64,000 nt of DNA, from contig NZ_JAVIFX010000004.1 of the NCBI RefSeq assembly GCF_031157255.1, positions 62,001 to 126,000 of the forward strand. Direction: 5' to 3'. The DNA is from Bradyrhizobium sp. LHD-71. Its GTDB lineage: Bacteria; Pseudomonadota; Alphaproteobacteria; Rhizobiales; Xanthobacteraceae. The notes beneath the pieces were generated by a model that saw only the letters and a list, made by a program, of their open reading frames with translations, was not told the origin of the DNA and did not search any database. A program made the translations under genes and the position numbers. Of the stretch, positions 19,148 through 28,052 are shown piece after piece (position 1 is the stretch's first letter; each line of letters begins with the position of its first letter).

Positions 19148-20499
19148 AGGCCGCTTCCAAACGGCAGCACGTGGAGGCCCAAGCGCGCGCGGGTGATCCA
19201 GAACAGCAGCGCCGATTCGACCACCAGTGAGATCGAGGTCGCAGCGGCCGCGCCGTAGATGCCGTAGCTCGGCACCAGGGCCACGCACAGGATCAGGTTC
19301 AAGACGAACGCAAGCGCATAGGCGAGCGCGCAGGCCTTCTGGTGTCCCAGCATGTTCAAAAGCCGCTCGACCGGTCCGACGGCGGAGCGCGCAATCAGGC
19401 CGACGGCGGCGACGAACATCGGCGCATATCCCGACGTGAACTGCGGGCCGAAGAGCCACAGCAGCGGCTTGCCGAACGCAAGCAGCAGGCAGGTCGCTGC
19501 GACCGATGGCCAGAACGTCCATCTGATGGAGTGCTGCAGATAGGCCGACAGCCGCGCGCGGTCACCGGCTGCATGATATTCGGCGAAGCGATGCGCGGTG
19601 GTCGCCGACATCGCGTAGTGGATGAACGACACCAGTGCCAGCGTCTTCACGACCGCATGGTAGATGCCGACCTCGTCCGACGACCGAAAGGCCTGCAGCA
19701 CCAGGATGTCGACGTGACTCAGCAGCAGGTAGAAACCCTCGACCATCAGAATCGGCAGCGAAATCGCCAGCCAGCCGCGATAGTCGTAGTGGCGCGGCCC
19801 GGGTGCGACGACGCCCTTCAGCGACCGGTCGAGAAAGATCATCTGGCCGAGCGTGGCGACCCAGACGGCGATGGCGCTGAACGCCATCGCCTCGCCGGCG
19901 CCGACGTTTGCGCCGAGTGCGAACGCGCCGACGACGAAACCGATGATCAGCGCCTGGCGGAAAATGGATTGCGGCGTCAGCGCGAGGCGCATCCAGTCGT
20001 GGGAACGGGCGATGCCGTCCTGCACGTTGGCGAGCACCAGGGCGGGGAGGATCGTGCAGCCGATATAGAGCGGAACGACCGTGTTCGGCTCGATCCACGG
20101 TGACAGCAGATACACCAGTCCAGCCAGCACGCAGGAAGTGGCCAGCGAAACGGCGAAAGTCAGGTTGCGGCTGCCATACAGAAAACCGCGCAGCAGGTTG
20201 AGCTGGTTCTTGCCGCGATATTCAGGAATGACTTTCTGCGCGGAGACAGAGATGCCGAAATCCATCATGCTGCCGAGTAGGAGCACCCAGGTCCAGGCAT
20301 AGACGTAGACGCCGTAATCTGCGCTTCCCATCCAGCGCGCGAGCAGGACGTGCGAGACATAGGCGAGGCCCGCGCTGGCCACACGGATGACGAAGATCAT
20401 TCCCGCAAGACGTTTGGTCAGGGACGCGTCGCTGGAATCGCCGAGCGCTGCACGCAACCGCGCACGCAAGCCGACCGGCCCTGCCTCTTGACCGTCCAT
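19144..20499 (-). CDS. Polysaccharide flippase (MATE/MVF-type, Wzx-like)
   Basis: This is a multi-spanning membrane protein of the lipid-linked oligosaccharide flippase type, with about 12-14 hydrophobic helices. Typical segments include LLARWMGSADYGVYVYAWTW near the N-terminus and a C-terminal LNMLGHQKACALAYALAFVLNLILCVALVPSYGIYGAAAATSIS. It would move sugar-lipid precursors for exopolysaccharide, O-antigen or capsule. I start at the ATG at 20499 (MDGQEAG), 451 residues; ATG 20523 or TTG 20547 are alternatives and none has a good ribosome-binding site. No glycosyltransferase is adjacent, so it stands alone here. Confidence 0.8.
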   Translation of the reverse strand: MDGQEAGPVGLRARLRAALGDSSDASLTKRLAGMIFVIRVASAGLAYVSHVLLARWMGSADYGVYVYAWTWVLLLGSMMDFGISVSAQKVIPEYRGKNQLNLLRGFLYGSRNLTFAVSLATSCVLAGLVYLLSPWIEPNTVVPLYIGCTILPALVLANVQDGIARSHDWMRLALTPQSIFRQALIIGFVVGAFALGANVGAGEAMAFSAIAVWVATLGQMIFLDRSLKGVVAPGPRHYDYRGWLAISLPILMVEGFYLLLSHVDILVLQAFRSSDEVGIYHAVVKTLALVSFIHYAMSATTAHRFAEYHAAGDRARLSAYLQHSIRWTFWPSVAATCLLLAFGKPLLWLFGPQFTSGYAPMFVAAVGLIARSAVGPVERLLNMLGHQKACALAYALAFVLNLILCVALVPSYGIYGAAAATSISLVVESALLFWITRARLGLHVLPFGSGL

Positions 20500-20596
20500 T
20501 GCCACCACAAATTCCCCGCGCATCCGGCCCGAAGAGAAGGCTAGCAACGATCTGTTAACGCTTGGTTGGGTGAGCGAGGCCCGAAATCAGTCCTCT

Positions 20597-20633
20597 GTCG
20601 TCCCGGCCAAGCAAAGCGCAGAGCCGGGACGAC
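20597..20633. repeat. Intergenic palindromic repeat
   Basis: GTCGTCCCGGC (20597-20607) pairs with GCCGGGACGAC (20623-20633) across 15 nt. It lies between the flippase start and the tctA end. The form is that of the short GTCCCGGC repeats scattered through Bradyrhizobium-type intergenic DNA, and it may serve as a terminator for tctA on the other strand. Confidence 0.6.
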
Positions 20634-20657
20634 GCCGAGGAATGGCCGTTGACGGCG

Positions 20658-22157
20658 TCAATCTTCCTTCGCGCCGAAGCGGCTCATGTTTTTCAAGATG
20701 AAGGGGGCCACAAGCGCGATGAGGGCGATGGCGAGCAGGGTCGCCGAAATCGGGCTTTGCAGCAGGATCATCGGATCGCCGAGGCTAATCGAGAGCGCGC
20801 GCCGCAACTGGCTTTCCGCCATCGGCCCGAGGATCAACCCGACGACGACAGGTGCGATGGGAAAATCATAGCGCCGCATCAGGAAGCCGAGCACGCCGAA
20901 GCAGGCGAGCATCGTCAACTCGACGACGGACGGCTTGACTGCAATCGTCCCCATGGTCGCGAACACCAGAATGCCTGCGTAGAGCCACGCCTGCGGGATG
21001 GTCAGAAGTCTCACCCACAGTCCGACCAGCGGCAGATTGAGAACGAGCAGCATCAGGTTGGCGATGAAGAGGCTCGCGATCAGGCCCCACACCAGATCGG
21101 GCTTCTCGGCGAACAACAGCGGCCCCGGATTCAAGCCGTACTGCTGGAAACCCGCGAGCATCATCGCTGCGGTCGCCGATGTCGGCAGCCCGAGCGTCAA
21201 CAGCGGCACCAGCGTGCCGGCGGCGGACGCATTGTTGGCGGCTTCGGGGCCTGCCACGCCTTCGATCGCCCCTTTACCGAAGTCTTCCGGATGTTTCGTC
21301 AGACGTTTCTCGGTGGAATAGGACAGGAAGGTCGGAATCTCCGCACCACCCGCCGGTAGCGCGCCGATCGGAAAGCCGAAGCCGAAGCCGCGCAGCCACG
21401 CCTTCCACGAGCGCTTCCAGTCCTCTTTCGTCATCCAGAGCGAACCGCGCACCGCCTCGATCTTCTCCTCGACCTGGTGCCTGCGCGAGGCGACGTACAA
21501 CGCCTCGCCGATCGCAAACAGGCCCACCGCAAGCGTCGTCACCTCGACGCCATCGAGCAGCTCGGGCACGCCGAACGCAAGGCGCGGCTGCCCGGTCAGC
21601 TTGTCGATACCGACGAGGCCGAGCGTGAGGCCGATGAAGAGACTGGTCAGTCCCCGCACGGGAGAATTGCCGAACGTCGCCGAAACGGTCACGAACGCCA
21701 CGCACATCAGCGCGAAATAATCCTCCGGCCCGAACATGACTGCGAGGTCGACCAGCCACGGCGCGACGAAGGCAAGACCTATGGTCGCCAGCGTGCCGGC
21801 CACGAACGAACCGATCGCGGCGGTGGCGAGCGCCGGCCCGCCACGCCCGGCCTTGGCCATCTTGTTGCCCTCGAGCGCCGTAGCCATCGACGCGCTTTCG
21901 CCCGGCGCGTTGATCAGGATCGCGGTGGTCGATCCGCCATACATGCCGCCATAGTAGATGCCCGCGAACATGATCAGCGAGCCGCCGGGATCGAGCTTGT
22001 AGGTGACAGGCAACAGCAGCGCGACGGTCAGCGCCGGCCCGATCCCGGGCAGCACGCCGACCGCAGTGCCGAGGAACACGCCGATCAGCGCGAACAGCAG
22101 GTTCATCGGCTGCAAGGCCACGGCCATGCCATTGGCCAACGCGGCAAACGTATCCAT
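20658..22157 (-). CDS. tctA: Tripartite tricarboxylate transporter large permease TctA
   Basis: This is the large membrane subunit (about 12 helices) of a TTT-family secondary transporter for tricarboxylates or related organic acids, working with TctB and the periplasmic TctC. Family motifs are [48 protein letters not shown] and [25 protein letters not shown] start at the ATG at 22157 (MDTFAAL) with GGAGG 8 nt upstream, giving 499 residues; a longer reading runs into the intergenic repeat and is discarded. It is the last gene of tctC-tctB-tctA. Confidence 0.93.
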   Translation of the reverse strand: MDTFAALANGMAVALQPMNLLFALIGVFLGTAVGVLPGIGPALTVALLLPVTYKLDPGGSLIMFAGIYYGGMYGGSTTAILINAPGESASMATALEGNKMAKAGRGGPALATAAIGSFVAGTLATIGLAFVAPWLVDLAVMFGPEDYFALMCVAFVTVSATFGNSPVRGLTSLFIGLTLGLVGIDKLTGQPRLAFGVPELLDGVEVTTLAVGLFAIGEALYVASRRHQVEEKIEAVRGSLWMTKEDWKRSWKAWLRGFGFGFPIGALPAGGAEIPTFLSYSTEKRLTKHPEDFGKGAIEGVAGPEAANNASAAGTLVPLLTLGLPTSATAAMMLAGFQQYGLNPGPLLFAEKPDLVWGLIASLFIANLMLLVLNLPLVGLWVRLLTIPQAWLYAGILVFATMGTIAVKPSVVELTMLACFGVLGFLMRRYDFPIAPVVVGLILGPMAESQLRRALSISLGDPMILLQSPISATLLAIALIALVAPFILKNMSRFGAKED

Positions 22158-22202
22158 CGCGATGCCTCCGGCAGACGCTAGTGAGTGATAAACTCTAGTG
22201 TA

Positions 22203-22323
22203 GTCCTCGCGAAAGCGAGGACCCATATTCCAGAGCGTCCGAAGCTCAATCGCTGTCGCTCTGGAATATGGATCCCTGCGTTGGCATAGGCGAGCGAAGC
22301 GACGCCGTTCTTCGAACGGCTAT
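22203..22323. repeat. Composite intergenic repeat of three hairpins between tctB and tctA
   Basis: Three stems follow one another. GTCCTCGC and GCGAGGAC flank a GAAA tetraloop (22203-22222). CCATATTCCAGAGCG (22223-22237) pairs perfectly with 22257-22271 over a 19-nt loop. GCCGTTC and GAACGGC flank TTC (22304-22320). The last 35 bp (22289-22323) recur with one mismatch and opposite orientation at 26681-26715. It fills most of the 214-bp tctB-tctA spacer and may set the relative level of the two messages. Confidence 0.75.
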
Positions 22324-22371
22324 GGATGACGCCGAGTGTCGTGGTGTCGGCTTTCGAACCGAAACTCATCG

Positions 22372-22860
22372 TTAGAACAATTGCTCGAGCGGGCCCGCCG
22401 GCAGGCTCAGCGTCAGAAGCTTGCTGAAGGCGAGATAGATCACGGTACCGATGACAAAGCCGATGACGAGATCGGTTATGACCGAACGGCGGCCGAACGC
22501 GGTCGCCGTGGCGGCGAACAGTACCGTCATCGCCGGAATGAAGCCGCCGCCAAGGCCGATGATAGCGATCATCATCGCAAGACCGGCGAGTATCAGCATC
22601 ACCGGGCGGAAATCCATCGCCTCCGGTACAGCGTCGCCGCCGCGCAGCGCATTGACGAAATTGCCGACTGCGAGGAGGCCGAGACCGATGGCGACGACGA
22701 TGGGCATCGCCTCCGGACCGAGGCCATAGACGACGTTCGCCTGAATGCGCAGCGCATCGACGACCAGCACCGCGGCAACAGCTGCCAGTGCCAGCGCGAT
22801 GACGACGCCGGCGCGGTCGATGCCGCGCTTACCCTCGCCCGAGCGATCCGTCGCGGTCAC
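22372..22860 (-). CDS. tctB: Tripartite tricarboxylate transporter small permease TctB
   Basis: This small four-helix membrane subunit of the TTT transporter has 162 residues. Hydrophobic segments begin at AGVVIALALAAVAAVLVVDAL and end with VITDLVIGFVIGTVIYLAFSKLLTLSLP, the latter being the recognisable TctB C-terminus. Its ATG at 22860 overlaps the tctC stop by 4 bp. TctB proteins are poorly conserved, so identification rests on position between tctC and tctA, size and topology. Confidence 0.85.
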   Translation of the reverse strand: MTATDRSGEGKRGIDRAGVVIALALAAVAAVLVVDALRIQANVVYGLGPEAMPIVVAIGLGLLAVGNFVNALRGGDAVPEAMDFRPVMLILAGLAMMIAIIGLGGGFIPAMTVLFAATATAFGRRSVITDLVIGFVIGTVIYLAFSKLLTLSLPAGPLEQLF

Positions 22861-23831
22861 GACTTCACGAGGCCGATGGATTTCAGCACGTCGGTGACGC
22901 GAACGGTTTCCTTCTTCAGGAAATCGGCGAAGGCGTCGCCGCCCAGATAGGCATCATCCCATCCCTTTTGCTTCAGGATGTCCTGCCACGCCGGCGACTT
23001 GACCATGCGCTCGACGGCGTCGCCCAGCACCTTCTTCTGTTCAGCCGTGATACCTGGCGCAGCGACGACCGAACGCCAGTTGGTCAGCACCAGGTCGACG
23101 CCCTGCTCCTTGAAGGTTGGAACGTCGATGCCCGGCCGGCGCTCCGGCGCGCTGATGCCGATCGCGCGAAGCTTGCCGGCCTTAATCTGGCCCTCGTATT
23201 CGCTGTAGCCGGAGATGCCGGCCGTCACCTTGCCGCCGAGGATCGCGGCGAGCGACTCGCCGCCGCCGGAGAACGGCACGTAATTCACCTTCTTCGGGTC
23301 CGCGCCGGCGGCGTCCGCGAGCAACGCGGCCATGATGTGGTCAATGCCGCCGGCCGAGCCGCCTGCAAAGGTCGCCTTGGCGATGTCGGCCTTCAGCGCG
23401 GCGGCCAGATCCTTCGCATTCTTGATCGGCGAGCTGGCCGGCACGACGACGACCTGAATTTCTTCGGTCAGGCGGGCGATCGGCGTCACCTGCTCGAGGG
23501 TGACCGGTGACTTGTTCATCGCCAGCGCACCGACCATGACGAAGCCGTTCACCATCAACTGGTTGCCGTCGCCCTTCGCCGTGTTGACGAACTGGGCGAT
23601 GCCGACCGCGCCTCCAGCGCCGCCGACATTCGTGACCTGTGCGCTCTTGGCGATACCTGCGGTGACCAGCGCCTGCTGCATCGCGCGTGCGGTCTGGTCC
23701 CAGCCGCCGCCAGGGTTGGCCGGCGCCATGATCTTCAATTCAAGCGGCTGTTGCGACAGCGCGGGTGTAGCCACCAGCGCCCCCAGAAGCGCAAGTCCGG
23801 TCACACCAAGAAAAGCGTTGCGGATTGTCAT
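22857..23831 (-). CDS. tctC: Tripartite tricarboxylate transporter substrate-binding protein TctC
   Basis: This is the periplasmic Bug-family binding protein of the TTT system. The signal peptide (MTIRNAFLGVTGLALLGALVATPALS) precedes QQPLELKIMAPANPGGGWDQTARAMQQAL, the family hallmark. GGAGGAVGIAQF and the C-terminal AYLGGDAFADFLKKE also fit. The ATG at 23831 gives 324 residues; a longer reading lacks a signal at its N-terminus. It is the first gene of the leftward tctCBA operon. The ligand is not predictable; citrate or other carboxylates are usual. Confidence 0.92.
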   Translation of the reverse strand: MTIRNAFLGVTGLALLGALVATPALSQQPLELKIMAPANPGGGWDQTARAMQQALVTAGIAKSAQVTNVGGAGGAVGIAQFVNTAKGDGNQLMVNGFVMVGALAMNKSPVTLEQVTPIARLTEEIQVVVVPASSPIKNAKDLAAALKADIAKATFAGGSAGGIDHIMAALLADAAGADPKKVNYVPFSGGGESLAAILGGKVTAGISGYSEYEGQIKAGKLRAIGISAPERRPGIDVPTFKEQGVDLVLTNWRSVVAAPGITAEQKKVLGDAVERMVKSPAWQDILKQKGWDDAYLGGDAFADFLKKETVRVTDVLKSIGLVKS

Positions 23832-23890
23832 GTCTGTCCTCCCACTGCAGCGCAGGACAGGATCTTTAGGCCGCCCGCGACGGAATGTCG

Positions 23891-24439
23891 CTAACCGGAA
23901 AAGCCGCCCGAGTCCAGAAACGCCTGCTCTTCTGCCGTCGTCGTCCGCCCCAGCAGGCGGTTGCGATGAGGGAAGCGGCCGAACCGGCGGACAATGTCCG
24001 CGTGGTGCACCGCCCATTTCGCGTTTTCGGTCTGACCCAGCGCTTCGAACAGGGCGACGCAACGCTCGTGGTCGGCCAGTTCCTCCGAATGCATGAACGG
24101 CATATAGAGGAAATTGCGCAGATCGGCCGGCAGGCGCGTATCTACGCCGCGCTCGACTGCACGCCGAGCGACGTCCTGCGCAAGCAGGTCGGTCGCATAA
24201 GTGCGCGGATCGTCACGGAACATGTTGCGCGGAAACTGGTCGAGCACGATCGCAAGTGCCAGCGCACCTTCATCGCTCTCCTGCCAATGCGCGAACTTGC
24301 CGGCGGCGGCCTCGGTCCAGAGATCAAGGAACTTTGCGCGGATCTCGGCGTCGAACGCCTCGTCCTTCTCCCACCAGCGTTTCTCGCCGGCATTGCGCCA
24401 GAACGAAAGCACATCTTCAGGCGAAATGTCGGTGCTCAT
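23891..24439 (-). CDS. DUF924 family protein
   Basis: This 182-residue cytoplasmic protein belongs to the DUF924 family, an all-helical tetratricopeptide-like fold of unknown function. Conserved features seen are DVLSFWRNAGEKRWWEKDEAFDAEIRAKFLDL, IVLDQFPRNMFRDDPR, FLYMPFMHSE and the C-terminal GRFPHRNRLLGR. The ATG at 24439 is preceded by GGGAGG at about 8 nt. It lies between tctC and an SDR gene, all leftward, with no clear functional link. Confidence 0.88.
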   Translation of the reverse strand: MSTDISPEDVLSFWRNAGEKRWWEKDEAFDAEIRAKFLDLWTEAAAGKFAHWQESDEGALALAIVLDQFPRNMFRDDPRTYATDLLAQDVARRAVERGVDTRLPADLRNFLYMPFMHSEELADHERCVALFEALGQTENAKWAVHHADIVRRFGRFPHRNRLLGRTTTAEEQAFLDSGGFSG

Positions 24440-24524
24440 TGCTTCTGCCTCCCGCGCGCTCCACCCTCCTTTGAGGAAACATGAGGGGCCCTTCAAGTGA
24501 AGGGTACCACGAAGCGCCGCCCGC

Positions 24525-25295
24525 TCACACAGCCGCGGTGGTCACGCCGCCATCGATGACGACCGTCTGGCCCGTCATGAAAGTCGATGCATCGGAGCCA
24601 AGAAATGCCACGGCACCGGCGATCTCGTGCGGCTCGCCGATCCGCCGTAGCGGCGAGGTGGCGTTGCGACGGTCGAGCAGTTCCTTGTCCTCCCACAGCG
24701 CGCGGGCGAAATCGGTCTTTACCAGGCCGGGCGCGATGCAATTGATGCGCACGTTCTTCGGTCCCCACTCGCCAGCAAGCGTGCGCGCGAGGGCAAAATC
24801 CGCCGCCTTCGACACCCCGTACATACCAATAGTGGTCGAGCCGCGCATGCCGCCGATCGACGAAATGATGATCACCGATCCGCCGCCGCGCGTCGCCATG
24901 TCCGGCATCACCAGATTGCAGAGCCAGATGTTGCTCTTGACGTTCGAGCCCATGATCTTGTCAAAGGCCTCGTCGGTCAGCGTCGTCATCGGGCCGTAAT
25001 GCGGGTTCACGGCCGCATTGCAGACGAGGATGTCGATCTTGCCGTAATGCGCGTTGGCGTCCTTCACCAGTCGCTCGACTTCCTCCTTGCGACCGATGTT
25101 GCAGGGGATCACATGGGCGTCGCCGCCCTGCTCGCGAATGCCCTTGACCACCGCCTCGCAGGCCTCGGCCTTGCGGCTCGAGACAACCACCTTCGCACCG
25201 AGCTGGGCAAGCAGCTCAGCCGAGGCACGGCCGATGCCGCGGCTCGAACCGGTGACGACAGCGACCTTTCCCGTCAGATCGAACGGCGATTTCAT
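24525..25295 (-). CDS. SDR-family oxidoreductase linked to the pim-type beta-oxidation genes
   Basis: This short-chain dehydrogenase/reductase has 256 residues. The cofactor motif TGSSRGIG is near residues 16-23; CNAAV replaces the usual NNAG, and the catalytic set includes SSIGG, YGVSK and the C-terminal FMTGQTVVIDGG. It is last in the leftward pimF-pimC-pimD-SDR set and probably acts on a CoA-linked or free hydroxy/keto intermediate of that pathway. The substrate is unknown. A purine-rich stretch ending GAGGAAGAAG precedes the ATG at 25295. Confidence 0.88.
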   Translation of the reverse strand: MKSPFDLTGKVAVVTGSSRGIGRASAELLAQLGAKVVVSSRKAEACEAVVKGIREQGGDAHVIPCNIGRKEEVERLVKDANAHYGKIDILVCNAAVNPHYGPMTTLTDEAFDKIMGSNVKSNIWLCNLVMPDMATRGGGSVIIISSIGGMRGSTTIGMYGVSKAADFALARTLAGEWGPKNVRINCIAPGLVKTDFARALWEDKELLDRRNATSPLRRIGEPHEIAGAVAFLGSDASTFMTGQTVVIDGGVTTAAV

Positions 25296-25350
25296 TTTGT
25301 TTTTCTTCTTCCTCTTGAGCGCTCACCGGGCACGGGCGGCGCGAAAGACC

Positions 25351-25439
25351 GTAGCCCGGATGAAGCGAAGCGAATCCGGGGTCAGCAGCAGACCAATTGC
25401 GAGGCTGTCCCGGATCTCGCTGCGCTTCATCCGGGCTAC
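25351..25439. repeat. Paired inverted palindromic repeats (BIME-like) between pimD and the SDR gene
   Basis: GTAGCCCGGATGAAGCG (25351-25367) is repeated exactly in inverse at 25423-25439. Each copy is itself an imperfect hairpin (ATCCGGG at 25374-25380 and CCCGGAT at 25409-25415), so the element is two head-to-head units about 30 bp long. It lies in the 158-bp spacer of a probable operon and could influence message decay or act as a terminator in either direction. Confidence 0.8.
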
Positions 25440-25453
25440 AGACTCGTCGAACT

Positions 25454-26602
25454 TCAGTTCTTGAACAACCCGCCTTGGGCTGCGATCCGTCTCAGGTGGT
25501 AGTCGGCGTCGCCGAAGGTCGACTCGATCATGGTCAGCCGCTTGAAGTAGTGTCCGATCTTATACTCCATGGTCATGCCGACGCCGCCGTGCAGCTGGAT
25601 CGACTGCTGGCCGATATACTTCAGCGAACGGCCGACCTGCACCTTGGTGGCGGCGATCGCGGTCGCGCGCTCTTCGGCGTTGTCGTAGGACACCGCCATG
25701 GTGCCGTACATGGTGATGCCGCGCGCCTGCTCGAGCGCGACGAACATGTCCGAGCCACGATGCTGCAGCGCCTGGAACTTGCCGATGTTCTGGCCGAACT
25801 GCTGGCGCGTCTTCAGATACTCGATCGTCGTCTTCAGCGACTCGTCCATCGCGCCGACCGCTTCCGAGCACAGCGCGATCCGCGCCTCGTCGACCACGCG
25901 TTCAACCAGCGGCAAGCCGTTCTCCGGATCGCCGAGAGCCGCGTCAGCGCCGACCTCGACCTGTTCGAAGGTGACATTGGCGGCGCGCAGACCATCCTGG
26001 GTCGGATAACCTTTCGCGCGCACGCCCTTGGCGTCTGCGGGCACAAGAAACACGCCGACGCCCGCGCGATCACGCTGACCGCCCTTGGTACGCGCAGTGA
26101 CGACGAATGTGTCCGCGGTCTCGCCGTTCGCAACCACGAACTTCTCGCCGCTGATGACGTAGCCCGAACCCTTCTTCTTGGCGGCGGTCGCCACGTCGCC
26201 GAGATCGTACCGCGAGTTCTTCTCGAGCTGGGCAAAGGCAAGCGTCTTCGATCCGTCGATGATCGAGGGAATATGCGCCTGGCGCTGCGCATCCGAGCCG
26301 CCATGCCGCAGGAAGCCGCCGCCGATCACGACCGTTGCGAGATACGGCTCGACGACCAGCGCCTTGCCCATCGCTTCCATGACGATCATGGTCTCGATTG
26401 CGCCGGCGCCGAAACCGCCATCGGCCTCCGCGAACGGCAGGCCGAGCAGGCCCTGCTCGGCGAACTTCTTCCAGGCGTCGTCGCTCCAGCCCTTTTTTGC
26501 AGCGATGTTCTTCTTGCGCTGCTCGAAGTCGTAACCGTCGTTCAGCAGGCCTTCCACGCTATCCTTGAGAAGCCGCTGCTCCTCGGACAAATCGAAATCC
26601 AT
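25454..26602 (-). CDS. pimD: Acyl-CoA dehydrogenase, pimeloyl-CoA dehydrogenase small-subunit type
   Basis: This is a FAD-dependent acyl-CoA dehydrogenase that by close resemblance to Rhodopseudomonas PimD would oxidise dicarboxyl-CoA such as pimeloyl-CoA together with PimC. Features include the N-terminal MDFDLSEEQRLLKDSVEGLL, FAQLEKNSRYDLGDVAT, DEARIALCSEAVGAMDESL and the C-terminal QSIQLHGGVGMTMEYKIGHYFKRL. It has 382 residues. AAGGAG lies 6 nt before the ATG at 26602. It follows pimC after a 217-bp spacer filled with repeats. Another medium-chain or ring-derived acyl-CoA is possible as substrate. Confidence 0.85.
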   Translation of the reverse strand: MDFDLSEEQRLLKDSVEGLLNDGYDFEQRKKNIAAKKGWSDDAWKKFAEQGLLGLPFAEADGGFGAGAIETMIVMEAMGKALVVEPYLATVVIGGGFLRHGGSDAQRQAHIPSIIDGSKTLAFAQLEKNSRYDLGDVATAAKKKGSGYVISGEKFVVANGETADTFVVTARTKGGQRDRAGVGVFLVPADAKGVRAKGYPTQDGLRAANVTFEQVEVGADAALGDPENGLPLVERVVDEARIALCSEAVGAMDESLKTTIEYLKTRQQFGQNIGKFQALQHRGSDMFVALEQARGITMYGTMAVSYDNAEERATAIAATKVQVGRSLKYIGQQSIQLHGGVGMTMEYKIGHYFKRLTMIESTFGDADYHLRRIAAQGGLFKN

Positions 26603-26680
26603 TTTGACTCCTTGGACTCTCAGACAAGGTCATCGACCCGGATGATGCGTTCTATGTCTTGTCATCACCGGGCTTGACCG

Positions 26681-26780
26681 ATAGCCGTTCGAAGAACGGC
26701 GTCGCTTCGATCGCCCATGGTGATCCTGCTTAGGCGGGCGGTGCCTCCCTGAGCGGGATGGCCGGGTCAGGCCCGGCCAT
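26681..26780. repeat. Intergenic palindromic repeats between pimC and pimD, with the 35-bp unit shared with 22289-22323
   Basis: The block 26681-26715 is the reverse complement of 22289-22323 with 34 of 35 bases identical and includes a GCCGTTC-GAA-GAACGGC hairpin. Further on, ATGGCCGGG (26758-26766) pairs with CCCGGCCAT (26772-26780) over 5 nt. The spacer is 217 bp long and I see no gene in it. Confidence 0.75.
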
Positions 26781-26819
26781 GACAGCGGTGGTAGTGGCAG
26801 CATGCGAGCCGCCTTGGAC

Positions 26820-28013
26820 TCACAGCCCCAGCACCGCCTTGGCGATGATGTTGCGCTGGATCTCGTTCGAGCCGCCGTAGATCGACACCTTGCGGTAGTT
26901 GAAATACCCGGGCGCGATCATCGTGGTCCAGTCGTCCAGCTCGTTCGAGCCGTCGCTTTCGCCGGTGTTGGCAGGTGCTGCAAACGGGCCGATCACGTCC
27001 ATCATCAACTCGGTGGTCGCCTGCTGCAGCTCGGAGCCCTTGATCTTCAGAATGGACGACGCAGGATCCGGCTTGCCCTTTTCACGATGCTTCTCGCCGG
27101 CGACGACCCGCATCTGGTTCATCTCGAGCGCCTTCAGCTCGATCTCGACGGCAGTCAGCTTTTCGAGGAAGCGCTGATCCTCGATGATCGGCTTGCCGCC
27201 GCTCTGCACCTGCGCGGCGAGCTGACGGATGCGGCGCAACCGCTCCTTCGAGGCGCCGATGCGGGCGATGCCGGTACGTTCGTTGCCGAGCAGGAATTTG
27301 CCGTAATCCCAGCCCTTGTTCTCCTCGCCGACGAGGTTGGCGACGGGGACCTCGACATTGTCGAAGAACACCTCGTTGACCTCATGCCCACCGTCGATGG
27401 TGATGATCGGGCGAACAGTGATGCCGCGGGACTTCATGTCCACCAGCAGGAAGGAGATGCCCGACTGGCGGTTCTTCGCATTGGGATCGGTGCGGACCAG
27501 GCAGAAGATCCAGTCGGCGTGCTGAGCAAGCGTCGTCCAGGTCTTCTGGCCGTTGACGACATAGACGTCGCCCTTGCGCTCGGCCTTGGTCTTCAGCGAC
27601 GCAAGGTCGGAGCCCGCGCCGGGCTCGGAGAAGCCCTGACACCACCAGTCGTCGAGATTGGCGATGCGCGGCAGGTAGTATTTCTTCTGCTCCTCGTTCG
27701 CCACGTTGAACAGCACCGGCCCCAGCATGTTGACGCCGAAGGCGAGCGGCTGCGGTGCCGGCGCAAGCTGCAGCTCCTCATTGAAGATATAGAGCTTCAC
27801 CGCGTCCCAGCCGGTGCCACCCCACTCCTTCGGCCAGTGCGGAACGGCCCAGCCCTTTTTGTTGAGGATACGCTGCCAGGTGACCATGTCCTCCTTGCTG
27901 AGGTGGCGGCCTTCCTGAAGCTTCTTCCTGGTCTCGGCCGGGACAGCCGTCTTGAAGAAGTCCCGCACTTCCTGGCGAAACGCCACTTCTTCCTTGCTGT
28001 AGCTCAGATCCAT
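26820..28013 (-). CDS. pimC: Acyl-CoA dehydrogenase, pimeloyl-CoA dehydrogenase large-subunit type
   Basis: This 397-residue FAD enzyme closely resembles PimC, the partner of PimD in dicarboxyl-CoA oxidation. Seen are the N-terminal MDLSYSKEEVAFRQEVRDFF, CQGFSEPGAGSDLASLKT (flavin/substrate region), GQKTWTT and the C-terminal IYGGSNEIQRNIIAK. Where medium-chain enzymes have catalytic Glu in YEGT, this has YGGS; the base may instead be the Glu in GNERTGIA, as in isovaleryl-CoA-type enzymes (inference). AAGGAG precedes the ATG at 28013. It sits 39 bp after pimF. Confidence 0.87.
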   Translation of the reverse strand: MDLSYSKEEVAFRQEVRDFFKTAVPAETRKKLQEGRHLSKEDMVTWQRILNKKGWAVPHWPKEWGGTGWDAVKLYIFNEELQLAPAPQPLAFGVNMLGPVLFNVANEEQKKYYLPRIANLDDWWCQGFSEPGAGSDLASLKTKAERKGDVYVVNGQKTWTTLAQHADWIFCLVRTDPNAKNRQSGISFLLVDMKSRGITVRPIITIDGGHEVNEVFFDNVEVPVANLVGEENKGWDYGKFLLGNERTGIARIGASKERLRRIRQLAAQVQSGGKPIIEDQRFLEKLTAVEIELKALEMNQMRVVAGEKHREKGKPDPASSILKIKGSELQQATTELMMDVIGPFAAPANTGESDGSNELDDWTTMIAPGYFNYRKVSIYGGSNEIQRNIIAKAVLGL

Positions 28014-28052
28014 GATCGTTCTCCTTAAAGCTTTGGATAGCGACGAGCAGGC

